NCBI RefSeq assembly: GCF_024323335.1 | Contig: NC_066581.1 | Location: 36,598,699-36,662,698, forward strand | Origin: Lathyrus oleraceus | Taxonomy: Eukaryota; Streptophyta; Magnoliopsida; Fabales; Fabaceae | Direction: 5' to 3' | DNA length: 64,000 nucleotides | Part shown: one piece after another, positions 34,202-47,221 of the stretch | Position numbering within the stretch: the first letter of the stretch is position 1 | Layout: every line of letters starts with the position of its first letter | Notes under the pieces: generated by a model | What the model saw: the letters and a program-made list of their open reading frames with translations, nothing else | Databases searched by the model: none | Told to the model about the DNA's origin: nothing | Translations under genes and position numbers: made by a program

Positions 34202-35455
34202 TGTAACACCTCAAAATTTGCCCTCCTCTTCTTGAGACTAGTTTGACATATTGCATTTCATTTTTTAAAGCATTAGGTATTGAATTTTGCATCTCATATG
34301 AAAATAAGAAGGTCATCCTCCAAAGTCTTTTCAGAAGATGGAGAAGTTACATGATTCAAGCCTGAGGGTTTCTATGAATTGATTGTCAACCATCTGAGGG
34401 TTTGCACTCCAGTTAGAGTTTCTTGATTCTTCAAAGGTCTTGATCATTAACTTGTTTGCAAGGATATATTACCATCATCGTGGTCCTATCATCATCAAGG
34501 GTTGCAGAGTTTATCCTCAAGTTCCTCTGAATTAGGGTTGTGACCTCTAGTCAACCCTAATCAATGTAATTCTTCCAACTAGGGTTTCTCAAGGAGATGA
34601 GGTATTTTCTGGGGATGAGGATCACATGATTGCTATGAGGAGCTTACATGAGCTAGGGTTTCATTTTTGAGCAATTTCCCCAAGTGGTAGAGGCTCAAGC
34701 TGATTAGGGCATTTCAAGGTCATCTGAGGACCAAAAAGTCAACTGTGCAGTCAACTGAGGGCTATGAGGTGGGGAAATGAGTTGAGACACCTCAGTCATG
34801 CTCAAATGAAGTCCATTTGTCATTTCAAACATCTATCTTGAAGATTTTGAAGTCATAGCAAAAGTTTCCAAAAATGGAAAGTGACCTGTAATTTCAAGTT
34901 TCCAAAAATGGCAAGTTTTTTGTCCATATTCAACTTGACTTTTCAATATCAAAGAAGTTTCAAATAGATTTTTGGTGAACATAAAAGTTGTAGATCTTTG
35001 TCTCCCCTTTCCAAAAAGTCCTAGATCATGTCCATATGATGAATGGTTAAGAAGTTATGGCCAAATGATCACAAGGTGTACATGGAAATTCAAAGTGACA
35101 TAACTTTTGATACAAAACTCCAATTTGGTCCATTCTTTTTGCAAAATACTCCTCATGACCAATACTTCTCAAAATAAGCCTTGCCATGCATGGAAAAAGT
35201 GTGTATGGTCATCATTCCTCAAGTGATCATTTTGGAGGGAAATTCCATAATTCAAAATTGGCTTATGATACAAGCAAAATACCATTCAAATCTTGATTAT
35301 TGGTTGATTTTAAGTGAATTCAAGCCTTGCATGAGTACTGTTCACGCGTAGCATGGCCATGCTAGCTCACTTTTGCATTTTTGCAAATTGATCCAATATT
35401 CCCTAATCATGTTTAACCAATGCCTAATTTGGATTTCAGTGAGATTAGTGAACCA

Positions 35456-35462
35456 TATAAAA
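35456..35462 (+). promoter_or_regulatory. TATA-like motif of LTR-B
   Basis: TATAAAA in ACCATATAAAAGCC, about 1250 bp into the LTR and upstream of the hairpin modules. Confidence 0.5.
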
Positions 35463-38294
35463 GCCAAACCCTAATCCATAACCTCCATAACAGAATTTCA
35501 GATCTAGAATTTTCCATTTCCCTCCATTTTTCTCTCTCTTCGAAATTCAAATTTCTCCATACAAACACTAATAATTCTTAAAGATTCATGATCCTGGTGT
35601 AATTCTGAGCAAGATTCATCCCTTACTTTGAGCAATTCAGTCCATAATCGTGCAGTTCAAGTACATCTTCATGGAAATGGAAGCTTGAAATTGAAGCAGA
35701 TTTAGGTGTTTTCATCCAATTCCTTTTGCACAAAGCTTCAAGAGGAGTAAAGTGGAGTAGATCTGGAGATTTTGAGAGCCTGAGGACACGAATTTGGAGC
35801 ACTGCATTTCAAGTAAGTGAAAAATTCATCATCTCCTTTTGTTGTTTTCTTGCTATAGTTGTGTAGATCTCACTTAGCTGAGCTTGCTGATATGATTAGA
35901 ATTGAAAATGGATAAGTATTGAGCAGGTTATGTGAACTTTCAGTTTTGATGTCATAAATGTTTTCGTTCGATCTGGAAATGTTAGGGAGAATTAGATGAA
36001 ATGATTATGATATCTGAGATCCTGGTTGAAAGCTGGTTCGAATGGTATAGGATTTATTGATTTCTGCATTTTGGTACGGCGGCGCCACCGCCTGGTTGAC
36101 TGGAGAAGACGACCGGAGCTACAGCTCCGGCGTCTGATGTGTTTTAGGGTTTATAACCACGTGTGTTCCACGTTTGCCCTGCGTGTCCAATCCATTAGCC
36201 TTGTTTGCTTTGACCATTCCACGCGAGCTTTGACTCCCTGATTGTGTTGCCAAATCATTTAATGAAACGATGCGTTTCATTGATGCTTGCGTGTTGCTGA
36301 TTGTGCGCTTGCTTGTCCATTCTATTGGATACCATTGCTTTGACTCTGCTTGCGTGTGCATTGATTGATGAGGTGTATGCTGATTGTATTTAGTGATGCT
36401 GTGCGTTTTGATGTTCAAATATGGTCCGTTGATGTGATTCTCGCGCCAGATCCAATGGTCCTGATTAATTCTGAGTTTAATTCAAATATTATTTTCCCTC
36501 CATTTCTTTTAATATTTCATATTATTTCATTCATCTTTGAAAAATCATTAAAAATAGTAAAATGCTCCAAATTAACTCCAATTTTTTTCATAATTTTGCT
36601 TTAATGTCTAGTTTTTTTATAAGATTATTTTCATGATTTGTTGATTGCTGGATTTTTATTTGTGAATTTCTTGATCCATGCCATGCTATTTTGATATGTT
36701 GCATTCATTGCTTTGTGAAATCTTCATCCTTGATCCAATTGATCTGATTTTTGGTGTGCTAGATCTTCACTCATGATATGATTTTTGATAATTGGTTTGG
36801 AATTTTTCTCATATGCTATCACTGTTTTTGACACATGAAGATATAATGTGACAATTTGTGTCACATTTTTGGCATTCAATTTGTGCATTTTTGTTCATCT
36901 ATCATTTGAACTCTTCTGGATCTGATTTTTTGCAAATTGTTTATTCATGACATGAGTAACTTGTATAAACAATTTTGAAGCCTTTGCATGCTTTTCTGTT
37001 TTGATTTGGATTTTCTAATTTGGATGTCCATTTTGTGCTCATTTGTTGGTCTTTGCATAGCATGAGCCATTTGAAGTACTTGCCTTATGAATTGATGTTG
37101 GTCCTTTTGAGGACATTTTGTGACATGCTTGAATGTGCATTATGCAAAAGAATGACCTCTGTTTTGATCATTTGGTTTGGTTTTGGACCTAGTCTTTGTA
37201 CTAGTGTTTTGTACATGAACTAACCTTGACTTGTGTTTCAGGTTTGGACACTTAGCATTGATGGTTGAGTTGCTCTCTTTTTGAGATGCAAATTGGATTG
37301 TGTTCTGACTTCTTTGTGTTTTGTTGGGTTCTAATTGATAGGCTTGAGCTCATTTGAGTGCTTGAGCATTGTTCATTGAGTTGTGTATAGTTGGATGGTT
37401 TCACTGTTTGTTTTCTGATTTTATGTCTGAAGTACTAACTGGTTAGCCTTTGTACAGGTGCCTTAGTTGCTTGCTTTTAGCTCTTGCTTGAGCTTTGGAT
37501 TATGGTTGATACACCACTTAGGTAGTTAGCCTCTTACTCCATGTAGTCTGGAAGTCCTGTCACCTTTTTGGCAGGCATTTTGCTGGCAAGTCCTCCTTAA
37601 GAGGCTCTGTTTGTGTTTGTTTACATTTGTGCCAAAGACCTCCAAGATGAGGCATGTGTTACTTGATAAGTCCTCCTAAGTGAAGAGGCAATTGACGGAT
37701 AAAAGGGATTAGTAGCCAATCCCCCGTTATTCAGTGAGTCGTTCTTTATGCTCGTACTACATGATGATGCTTTTGAACATGTACCCAAGATCTTTGTCCA
37801 GAGTCTGTCAAGTGGAATAGGGTCCCTCTTTCTGGATCCCCACGCTTTCCTTGATTTGAGCTCACCCCGTCCAGGGTTAAGAGCATGAGATCTCATCCTC
37901 ATTTCCATTTTAATCTGCTCACCCTAACGTTCAATGTTAGTGGTTAAGAGCTACAGATTACCCATTACAGTTTGGCTTGTTTGTCGAGGTTGATATGACC
38001 CCTCTTGACTAAAGCCTACCTATTGTTTGGGCCTCTTGTATGGATATAGTGAGTGATGCTTGTTCACTTGTGTTAATGTGTTTATCTGCTTTCCTCTTCT
38101 CATCTCCATTTTTGTAGGAGTTGTATGATTGATTTCTGAGGAAGTAGGATTCTTGTTAGAGACCTCAACTTAGGGATTTTTGTTTGCATGACAACTATTA
38201 GGCTCGAGTCAGTCTCCCTATTAGTTTGTTGTTTCCCCGGTCTCTGGTTAGGAGAGTGTTGTACCCCTATTAAGGGGAACTACGTCATCCTGAT

Positions 38295-39077
38295 TCTCAT
38301 ACCAGATGAGATACGTAGGCAGGAGATTGAGCGAAATCTCTCCGGGCAACCTTTTCTTTTTTTTGTTGTTTTGTGTGTGCGTACCCTTTGTTTGTCTTCT
38401 TTGGTGTGAGTACTCGCTTGTCCAGCGTGTGCACGTGTTGTATGTTCATTACCTTGAGGATTTCTTCTGTCATCACTTGGGGTTCAGATTGGGGTTCACT
38501 TATACTGATTTGGGGTTCACATTTGGGGGTTTAACTGTATCACTTGGGGTTTATCTTTGGGGTTCGTCTTTGGGATATTTGATTACTTTGTTGGGGTAAT
38601 CTGATAACTTTTTTTCTTTGGTGTTCGCTGGTTAGCGTGTGCTATTGTTAGGAGTCAGATGTAAGTCCATGTATTGGCATTCTGTTTCCTTTTGTTTGTT
38701 GTTGTTTGGAGTTGGATGTAAGTCCATGTATTGGCATTCTGTTTCCTTTTGTTTGGTTGTTGTTATGAGTCGGATGTAAGTCCATGTATTGGCATTCTGT
38801 TTCCTTTTGTTTGTTGTTGTTAGGAGTCGGATATAAGTCCATGTATTGGCATTCTGTTTCCTTTTGAGTGTTTCTTTTGACGTCTCAGCGTCCTTTTTTG
38901 GTGTTTTGTTTTGGCGTGCGTTAGCCGAGTTACGAGTGCTCTGATTCTTCTCTGGATAGAGAAGATACGTAGGCATAGGATGCGATATCCTAGCGAGCAT
39001 GTCCCTTTTTCCCCGAACTATGTTGACTCTGATGTTTGTTTCTAACAAACTACGTAGGCCCAGGATGCGACATCCTG
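38295..39077 (+). promoter_or_regulatory. Three two-hairpin modules of LTR-B
   Basis: Module 1: TCTCAT/ATGAGA (38295-38311), linker TACGTAGGCA, GAGATT/AATCTC (38323-38340). Module 2: TCTTCTC/GAGAAGA (38946-38965), linker TACGTAGGCA, TAGGAT/ATCCTA (38976-38992). Module 3: GTTTGT/ACAAAC (39034-39050), linker TACGTAGGCC, CAGGATG/CATCCTG (39061-39077). Compared with E1, stems change in pairs while linker and order hold. Confidence 0.6.
38651..38875 (+). repeat. Tandem ~57-bp repeat in LTR-B
   Basis: Four units with TAAGTCCATGTATTGGCA, beginning near 38651, 38708, 38766 and 38823. Related to the three units at 2934-3110 in E1 and placed between the same two hairpin modules. Confidence 0.85.
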
Positions 39078-39406
39078 CCGAGTCCACTTCCTCCGTTTTC
39101 TTTCTCCATCCACCTGTTTATTATTCCAGTTTGTGCAATTTCTTTGAGCAGTTTTATTAGCAACCTTTTCCTATTCTTTGAACTATCTTTTGAGCGTGGA
39201 TCCCGCCGAGTACGGCGGACGTGAGGGGTGCTAATACCTTCCCCTTGCGTAACCGACTCCCGTACCTTGTAATCTCTGGTCGTAAGACCGTTCCTTTCCC
39301 TTTCTTAGGTTAGTCCAGCGCTCCCTTTCCGTCATAGAATGAATAGCATCGGTGGCGGCTCTGTAAACAGTATTTTTTCCGCCGGTTGTTTTTTCGCGTT
39401 GCGACA

Positions 39407-40083
39407 GGCACTAGACGCAGCTCGACAACACTCTTACCAAATAAATCCTTCCCTCTCAGGGTCTTAAATTCCTTGCGCAACTTAAGAAATTGATCCTTCA
39501 TCTCATCCATCTTCTCATTCATCTTCTCATAAACATCTGGACCTTCAGAAGACTCATAGTGGTAAATGGTGTCCTTGACATAAGGCATAGTATGAACAAT
39601 AGGAGGAGGCACTAACAAGACCGTGCTAGATTTCGGCACCGAAGCAAATGTTGGTGCGTACCCTTTAGGCACAAAATTTGGTGGCATTCCCCACGGGAAC
39701 CCAACAGGCATGGTAGGAATAGACTGGCTTGCAATAATAGGCACAAATGATGAAGTAATCTCAGAAATGACAGCCCTCTGAGGATGACGAGTTACATGAG
39801 GTGGAGTTGGTTGATTCTGAACAACTATCACAAACTCCATCAAGGTTGTGAGTCTGACAATCTCATCCTTCAGCTCTCTGATCTCTTGTTCAAGGTGCTT
39901 CATTCTCTTTAGTCTATTAGCTAGGGTGTTATAGTGATGAGTCAGCTTGGCTGATACATAGAAGAAGAACTGATAAGACACATGGCGGAAGAAACCTGTT
40001 ATGCAAATGATGCATGAAATACAATGTTTTTGTTTGTTTTTAATTTCACGAACATATGAAGTCTTACTTGCAAATATTTTCAA
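39407..40083 (-). pseudogene. gag-pro: E2 gag, N-terminal part
   Basis: In sense, a coiled-coil start (HLEQEIRELKDEIVRLTTLM) near 39900, a Pro-rich linker, a second helical stretch (YEKMNEKMDEMKDQFLKLRKEFKTL) and SVVELRLVP, which continues into NVKIPVKFK beyond LTR-B. This corresponds to the first 170 or so residues of E1 Gag. The true start is probably the Met near 39905-39965; upstream residues look noncoding. Confidence 0.75.
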
Positions 40084-40332
40084 TTATTAATAACAATAAT
40101 CAATAATAACAATTCAATTGACCATAAAATATCTTTTTATTCATAAAATCGGAAGGAGTACACTGAGTACAATTTCAGAAACCAAAATACAAATACAAGA
40201 GAAAAGGAAACTATCATCCTAAGGATCCCTAGCAACTGTATCAAATGATCTGGCTATGGGAGCATACTTCCTTCGGATGCGTCGAATCTCTAACTCAAAG
40301 GATGTCTTCATCTGAGCCTTCTCAAGGACAAG
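40084..40332 (-). other. Spacer between E2 ORF1 and gag
   Basis: A/T-rich noncoding sequence equivalent to 5996-6384 in E1; no gene seen. Confidence 0.5.
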
Positions 40333-41653
40333 CTAATCAACAATCTTCTTCCAAGCACCGGAAGGCTGAGGCATACTAGAGGAAACTAAACCCTTTGGCT
40401 CTCTCTGTCTCTTTATTGCACGATCCTCAAGAATCTCAATAAGCACATCTTTGTATTTCGACCCAAGCTGCAACTCTTCATGCTTTTGGTTCAAAGCATG
40501 GAACCGCTCTTCCCACAAGTATCCCTCTTGCTTCATCTTGGCAAGTGCGTCTTCCAATTCTTCTATATCTTGGTTAGGGAGAGTTGATGGTTCAACCATA
40601 ACCACAGACGTAGGTCTCTCACAAGCATACGACATCTTGAGCTCCAAGGCTCTCTTCTTCACCCAAATAGTGTAAGCTTCCAAAGTTACACAGTTGCATG
40701 GACCAAGCTCAGATCTTCCTTTCCTATGCACATTGTGCCAAGCATGCAACATTCTACTCTTTAAAATTGGGAATCTTTACCCTCTTGATAAAATAGACCC
40801 TCTAACTGAATGTTATTAGGCTTATCTCTCAAGGGGAACCCAAGCTGACGATGGGCCAATGCTGGGTTGTAGCTGATTCCTCCTTGCGTACCAATGAGAG
40901 GCAAGTTAGAGAACTCACCACAACTGTCAATAATGTCCAAGATACCCAATGCAGAATCATACCAAACAATATAATAATTAGTGAGAGACATAAGTCTCTG
41001 GGACCACCTTAGACATTGTCGCTTCTCCAAAAAATCAGGCGTCTAAGGCAAGTGCAAAATAAACCACTTGTACGGAAGAGGAACACAACATACAATAGTC
41101 CCACCACCTTTAGAATTCCTCAAATGCAAAGAGTAATACATGTCACCCAACATAGTCAGAACAGGAATCCCCATCAAGAAAATTCTAATGGTGTTAACAT
41201 CAACAAAATTTTTAATGTTAGGGAACAAAGCCAAATCGTAGATGAGTAATACAAAGATAGCTTCAAAAGAATCCATGCTACCGGCTTGAGCAAAAAAAGT
41301 AGCTCTACCAATGAGGAACTCAAAAGTAAATCCAAGAATCCATCCTTTATTCACCAAAAGAGCATCAATCTTAGATTTCTTCATACGAAGAGCTTCAGCT
41401 ATGACATGAGATCTAGGGATCTCCTCCAATCCACTAAAAGGTACCTTGTCAGATACGGGCATACCCAAGAGATGGCCATACTCCTCCAACATGGGCACAA
41501 CTGATAGTCGGAAAAAGTGAAGAACCGATAAAGAGGGTCATAGAACTGAACCAAAACACTCAGAAGTCCTTCAACCATATCAGTAGATAATACATACAAG
41601 AGCTTCCCATGACATTGCTTGAAGTCCAAAGGATCTAGTACAAAGCATGACAA
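40333..41653 (-). pseudogene. E2 ORF1, Ogre-specific extra ORF, broken
   Basis: Sense order: FVLDPLDFKQCHGKLL near 41640, PLYRFFTFSDYQLCP (matching the CFTFQDYQLAP motif of E1 ORF1), EEYGHLLGMP, then SQRLMSLTNYYIVWY, SCGEFSNLPLIGTQGGISYNPALAHRQLGFP and a helical C-terminus rich in Glu, Lys and Leu. Frame changes near 41500 and 41035 and a break near 40757. About the length of the E1 copy. Conservation between these divergent elements argues that ORF1 is a genuine element gene. Confidence 0.8.
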
Positions 41654-41690
41654 CTTCCTTAGCTTTTTTAAATCATGACATCTAAAAATG

Positions 41691-42543
41691 TAATTCTTAG
41701 TGTTCCTTTGTCCATAATCGATGGTTTGAAAATATTTGCAAACAAGACCTTAGTTTCCTTGAAATTTATTTTTCTGTGATGAATGTCATGATGCACATGT
41801 ATGCATGAATGCAACAATCACACACAAGGAAAACATAAAAAAAAGGTAAAGGGATGGATCAATTCATCATCAAGATCAATCATCCATTTTGGTGGATTAT
41901 GGCTTTCACCTTATTAACACCCAAGTTCCATTGATATTGATGAGACTGATTGGATCAACCAAGAATCAAAGGGTTTGTTGTGAGTCACGAGCATGGAGTC
42001 GGGTTAAGAACCGTCCGAAAGGAGTGTACTAAGGGTAGAAACCTATAGATCATGTTCTTAAAAGTTCCCAGAGTCTTAATCCCATCTATCAGATACTATA
42101 GGTTAGGATGACTGACTCGTTAACCCTTACGATTCTCAAGAGAAACTCGTCTAAGTGTAGTATCACGTAAGAACTGTTATCAAGTCTACACTTGAACAGT
42201 CTCCGCACTACGTCCTAAATAGGCCAAGTTGGGTTAAATGTTCTACGGTCCTCAACTTCTCGGACCCCAAAATTAGAGAAAGTAATATCTATCCACGACC
42301 TACTCGTGTGACATCAGTAACTCTAAAGAGGTCTCCACTGAGTGGGAGATCTCATTTCAACTCTTTCAGGACTACTCCTTCAAAGCCAACATGACTATAC
42401 CATCCTAACATCTTAGATTTCACTCAAGTTCGGGTTAGGACTTATCTCACCATACAGAGATCACCATCACAACAGACAGAGTAACACACAACAATATATA
42501 CAAACAAACAATCAAATATACAAATATGTACACACAAAGAAGT
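41691..42543 (-). other. E2 5' leader
   Basis: No gene. In sense it is colinear with the E3 leader, sharing GGCCTATT, AGGACGTAGTGCG and CCATAATCCACCAAAATGG. It holds an inverted repeat TCATCAAGATCAA (41867-41879) and TTGATATTGATGA (41931-41943), 12 of 13 paired, with a 51-nt loop. LTR-C cuts it shortly before the expected primer site. Confidence 0.7.
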
Positions 42544-45500
42544 TGTAAGACCCTAATTTTGACCCTAATATCCCTCATGGTATCATATCATTTGCTCAAT
42601 GCATTGCCTCAAGGATCATAGCATGTGTGGCTCCTTAACCCTTGGGTGGGACTTGTGTGAGTGGTTTGAGACCACCAAGCATGCTTGAATTGTATATTAT
42701 TGCCTTTCTTATTTTTTTTACTAACCAAAAGCACAAAAATATGTCACTAACTCTTTTTGTTTTGAAGCTCAAGTGATCATGTGCTCTCATGCTCCTAGGA
42801 GGCTCATAAGCTCAATAAAGTGGCTAGATGAAGATGAGAAAAAGCATGACAGTGGTCCACAAATCTCCTAATCACCATATATATATCTCCCAATCATCTC
42901 AATTTGCAAATTTGATCAAGATAACCCAAAGGGCTTGAGGATTGTTTCCCAAGGAAACCCTAATTCAATTGTGCATTGACTATGCCTTGCTCATGAAGCA
43001 ACCTCAACCTATGATCAAATTAAATCAAGGGAAGTTCTTTAATTCACTATTTTATGCATATATGAGCCTATGTGAGTATCCTCAATCATTCATTCATCAA
43101 GATTTGAAGTTTGAACTTGAGAAGTTGACCAGTCAAGTCATCTGACTAGACTGAGGATCACTGAGATACAACTTGTGATTTGTTTGTCAAATGAAGATGA
43201 CCACAAGAGGAAACATGTTTGTAAGAACCATATGAACAACTTTCATGTTCATCAAAAATCCATTTGAAACATGGAAGCGCATCATTCATTTCAAAACATT
43301 ATAGGTCATTTCGACTGAAACCCTAATTTTGGGTCAACTTCCCAAGGACCTAACTTCCTTAATTTTTATGATTTTGATGTGAGACCAATTGCATTGGAAA
43401 TATGAAGGTGTCTACTTCAAATTTTATGTTTTACAAAATTTCATAATCCTAAAAGAAACACATGTGATAATACAAAACATTATAGGTCACTTTGGACCAA
43501 AACCATTGAATTTGAAAAATGTTCAACTTCAAGTGCCCATAACTTTCTCATGAAAAATCCAAATGATGAAAAATTTAAGTCCAAATTGATTATCTTGAAA
43601 CTATATACAACTTTGATGTTGGAGGTTTTTCCATTTGAGGAATGCATCATTGAAACAGAAGGGCTTGAATTTGCTTGTTTTTGGCAAATTGTTCAAAGGG
43701 GAACCTAAACATGTTTTGTACCCTAAACTTCACAGCTAGTTTTCATAAATTTCCAAACTCCAAATGGATTTTTTCCCAACATAGCTTTTGTTCCTTATTC
43801 CAAGAGCTTTCAACCATTACTCACATGACTATTTTTGGATTTTCCATGTGGGAGTTTCGAAGAGATGAATGTTTATGTCCATTTGTGCAATTCACTTTAT
43901 AACTTGATATGCAAGCAAATTCCAGGCCTTGTGCACGTCCAATTCACTCATACTTGATCTCAGCATGCATTTCCACTCATTCTTGGGCTTTGCAAGCGCC
44001 TCTACAGGCCCATGCATGAAAGATCCAAGTTTCATGCACACGAGCTAATCACCACATTGCATCAAGTTCAGCTATAAATAGAGGCTCTTGCTCATTCAAA
44101 ACTAAACCTGAAGGAGATCTGAAACGCTGCAAAATTCAAAACCAAACCTCACTCAAAGGAATTTCAGTTTTCATTTTTCAATTTCAAGCTTGAATTTCAA
44201 CATCCTTAGTTGATCTTCAAGTCTTAATTCCTTGGCCTTGCATCATCATTACATCTCCAGATCAAAATTGGATCAAGAACTTGAGCAAATCGTGATGTTC
44301 AAAGCTGCATTTCAGAGGTATATCACCAAACTATTTTGATCTAGATCTTGCTATACAATGTGAATTGCTTGAGTTTGAACTGTTTTCTGAAGTCCTCAAG
44401 CAAGAGGCAGGCCAGTGGTGGTCTTAATTTCATGAATTGTGACATTTCATATCAAACACCATGATCTTAAAGCTCTTGTTTCTCTCTAAATAGAAACATA
44501 GAGGAAGATCCAAGGTTACAGGGGTGATGTACATCACCCTAGCTTCATTTTGATAACCTACTTTTTCATTTTCATTAACTTTTGAAAACCTGCGTGTGGT
44601 GGCCGAAAACAGTTAGTTGGCCGAGAAGATGGTGGTTTCCACCACCATCCCCACGTGGATGCTCAGGTCCCTTGGATCTCTTTCAAACGTTATAATCTCA
44701 TCCTTTGATCTTGTTGACTCATTTTAATTACAAATGTAGCGTGTTTGACTTGTGCCTTCCGTGCATCCGCGCTTCTGAACCGTGTGATCATGCCACGTCA
44801 ATTAATGAAAGGATCATGTGGCGCTGGATTTTTGCTATTTTCTTATTTCTGTTTTAATTTCATTAATTCCTTTTATTTTCAAAAATTCATAAATATTTTA
44901 TTTGAAGTCACAAAAATATGAGACCAATGCCAAAAAAATTTTTGAAAAATCTAGTTTCATATTTTGATTTTTAATTATTTTTGTGACTTCACTTAATATT
45001 TTTTGTGAATTATTTGGTTTTAATAGTTTTTAATTCATTTTAAATACTTTTTGATATCTGAAAAAACCAAAAATATTTTCTTAACACATATGGATCATAA
45101 TAAGTCAATGAAAAATAGTCTTATCAATTTCTTAATTGATTTGAGATTTATTTGAGATTTTAATTCATTTGTGTTATTTTTCTTTGTTTTTAATTGTTTT
45201 AAAATAGTTTATGATTTCAAAAATTATTGGAAAAATTTGTCAAACCTTGTTTGACCATGTTAGACCTATGAGAATTTAATTGGACTTGTTCAAGTTGATT
45301 TGAATTGAATTTGAGGTTTGACCATATTTTGTCCATTTTAATTTTGCATTTATTTTAATTCCAAAAATACCAAAAAAATATGTTTGACTTGTTGACTTCT
45401 AATCTTCATTTCTCTTCTGTCTAGCATTTGTTGATGATGATTTGATTCACTTTTGACCAATTGTATTTGACATTTGAATGTTCTTTCTATTTCATTTCAT

Positions 45501-45682
45501 CTTCATCTCATTTATTTATTTTATTTTGGCCAATGAGTTAATGTCTTATGGTTGGTATTGACATATGAGAGGTTTAACCTTCTTTGATCCAAATCAAACT
45601 TAACTTGATCCAAGATCAAGTGAGTTGCTTTGTGTCCAAGATAGGTTGCTTCTTGGTCAAGCAAAAAACCTAAAGTCCATAC
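42544..45682 (+). mobile_element. LTR-C: partial LTR in the E2 leader, cut by E3
   Basis: Begins TGTAAGACCC and shows U3-like sequence with TATAAATA at 44073-44080, then A/T-rich sequence up to the E3 insertion. Whether it is solo or the 5' LTR of a full element cannot be seen, because its right part lies beyond E3 and E4. It is a Tat/Ogre-like LTR of a different family from E1. Confidence 0.7.
44073..44080 (+). promoter_or_regulatory. TATA box of LTR-C
   Basis: TATAAATA followed by GAGGCTC, about 1530 bp from the LTR start. Confidence 0.6.
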
Positions 45683-45718
45683 TGTAATACCCCAAAATTT
45701 ACCCTTCATTTTTCCTGG

Positions 45719-45865
45719 AAAAAAAAAAATAAAAAATAAAAAAAATAAAAAACGAAAAATAAAAACGAAAAAAAAAAAAGAAAAAAAAAGAAAAAAAGAA
45801 AAAAAGAAAAATTAATTAATTAATTAATTAAATAAATAAATAAATAAAATAAATAAATAAAATAT
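45719..45865 (+). repeat. A-rich and TTAA/TAAA microsatellite in the E3 LTR
   Basis: Long poly-A with scattered C, G and T, then TTAAT and AAATAAATA repeats. The same tract is in the 3' LTR at 56212-56315 with different repeat lengths. Confidence 0.9.
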
Positions 45866-45925
45866 AACAAATTATTTTGGACTTGGGTCTCCCTCATTTG
45901 AGCCCACTACCCACGAAAATCAGTC

Positions 45926-45933
45926 TATAAATA
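45926..45933 (+). promoter_or_regulatory. TATA box of the E3 5' LTR
   Basis: TATAAATA, repeated at 56382-56389 in the 3' LTR. It lies about 240 bp into the LTR, so the hairpin modules are about 1 kb downstream and would be transcribed. Confidence 0.65.
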
Positions 45934-46979
45934 CTGAAGTTTCAGTAGAGGAGTGACACTTGGAGTTACACTTGGAGTTACACCAGGAGATTCACTGGAG
46001 AAAGAAGGAAGAGAAGCAAAACACTCTGAGGTTTCCTTGGAACAAAACCCTGAGGAAAAAGATAGTGAGAGAAAAGCCAACAGAGTTCAGAGCAACCTCC
46101 AAACCATGAAGGGAACTCAACTACACAGAATCACCTCTGCCTCACATAAACCCTGAAGGGAACTCAACTTGTAAACCTCACGGGTGCAACTCAATTTCAA
46201 TCAAGCTCTCCAATCAGGTTTGCCCTATATCCATCATCTTTATGCCTTTTATTTGAATGCTCTAAATGTATGAGGTATTATGGGTGAATTTGATACCTTT
46301 TTTGTGAGCCTTTTGTGAATTTTGATGGAATTATTCATGTGGTTACATTTTGATTTAGGGGCAACTCTGGGTTACCCTATTTTGTTTCTCTAACCTGTCT
46401 TTGTGTTTCCATGGCATTGTTTTCTCTTGATTTCATCCTGCTGCTCTAACCCTTTGTCGAGTTTTGTGAGGGCTCACATGGCTTTCGCAGAGACACTCGC
46501 GTGGTTTCCCACTTTATTTGTGGGATACCCCCTGGAGTTTTATTCTGATTATTCGTGTTGACTGATTTTCTTTGACGGTCCAGCTGGAGACATTTCAGGG
46601 TTTCTTGCCCCTTTAACTGCTATAGCTTCGGATCTTTATCCGTGTGGTAATTTTTTCCCTTTCTCATACTTTATCGCTTTCTTAGCTGGAAGACCTCGAT
46701 AGGAGGCAATGTTTGAGCCCCTTGGTGGCATTTTACTTTGAGATACATGTTTTGTGTTTTGTATTCATATCCCTGCAGGTAGCGCGGTTCCTTCGTCAAG
46801 GACTGCCTTTTTGCCCTCGAGCATCCCAAACCCTAAAACCCAAAGCAACACGTTTACTCCTTCTACTACAGGCGAGTAAGTCTCCAAAGGTCGAGCATCC
46901 GGTAGATTGCGTAGTAACGTCGTTCGTCCAAAACCCAATCCATAACCCCGTAGTTAGCCGAACTACGGCTTGCTCTGAT

Positions 46980-47221
46980 TCTCATTCCAGATGAGATACG
47001 TAGGCATAAGACGCGATGTCTTAGCGAGCACACATCCCCCCAACCCATAGGTCAGCCGAGCTACGAAGACTCTGATTCTCATATTCAGATGAGATACGTA
47101 TGCAGTGGATGCGACATCCGCGCGAGTCATTTCTCTTAACCTTTTTAGTAAATAGTACATTAGGCAAACCCACACCCTTTAGACAAAAAGCCACAAAAGT
47201 GGATCCCGTAGAGTACTACGG
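46980..47221 (+). promoter_or_regulatory. Two hairpin modules and AGTA hairpin of E3 5' LTR
   Basis: Module 1: TCTCAT/ATGAGA (46980-46996), linker TACGTAGGCA, TAAGAC/GTCTTA (47007-47023). Module 2: TCTCAT/ATGAGA (47077-47094), linker TACGTATGCA, GGAT/ATCC around GCGAC (47107-47119). AGTA hairpin CCGTAG/CTACGG at 47206-47221. Confidence 0.6.

Larger units (their letters stand above)
34202..39406 (+). mobile_element. LTR-B: solo LTR in E2 gag (5205 bp)
   Basis: Starts TGTAACACC and ends TTGCGACA. Flanks GGCAT (34197-34201) and GGCAC (39407-39411) are a target duplication with one mismatch; taking it out leaves E2 Gag in frame. TATA-like TATAAAA at 35456-35462. It carries three two-hairpin modules, a four-unit tandem repeat and the AGTA hairpin (39203-39218). 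Its layout parallels the E1 LTR although the bases differ widely. Confidence 0.9.
20548..42543 (-). mobile_element. E2: old Ogre-like element on the - strand, split by insertions
   Basis: Read on the - strand from the right: leader (41691-42543), ORF1 (40333-41653), gag-pro in three pieces (39407-40083, 33050-34201, 26809-28448), intron zone, pol (23115 to about 26560) and 3' UTR (20548-23114). E1, LTR-A, LTR-B and LTR-C interrupt it; gag frame and conserved residues resume on each side of LTR-A and LTR-B. Its own LTRs are not visible: the 3' one lies left of E1 and the 5' one right of LTR-C. It carries many stops, consistent with age. Confidence 0.88.

Noticed and set aside
38632..39087. A 151-codon - strand ORF with repeated peptide
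   Set aside because: It is the reverse reading of the tandem 57-bp DNA repeat of LTR-B.
28449..39406. LTR-A and LTR-B as the two LTRs of one element around 33050-34201
   Set aside because: They start and diverge as different families, and the sequence between is E2 gag on the opposite strand without primer site or polypurine tract.
45719..45865. Poly-A tract as the tail of a LINE or processed pseudogene
   Set aside because: It is inside an LTR and repeated at the same place in the other LTR.
45953..46156. Small ORF present in both E3 LTRs
   Set aside because: Both copies exist because LTRs are duplicated at insertion; no codon-level selection visible and it is not in LTR-A.
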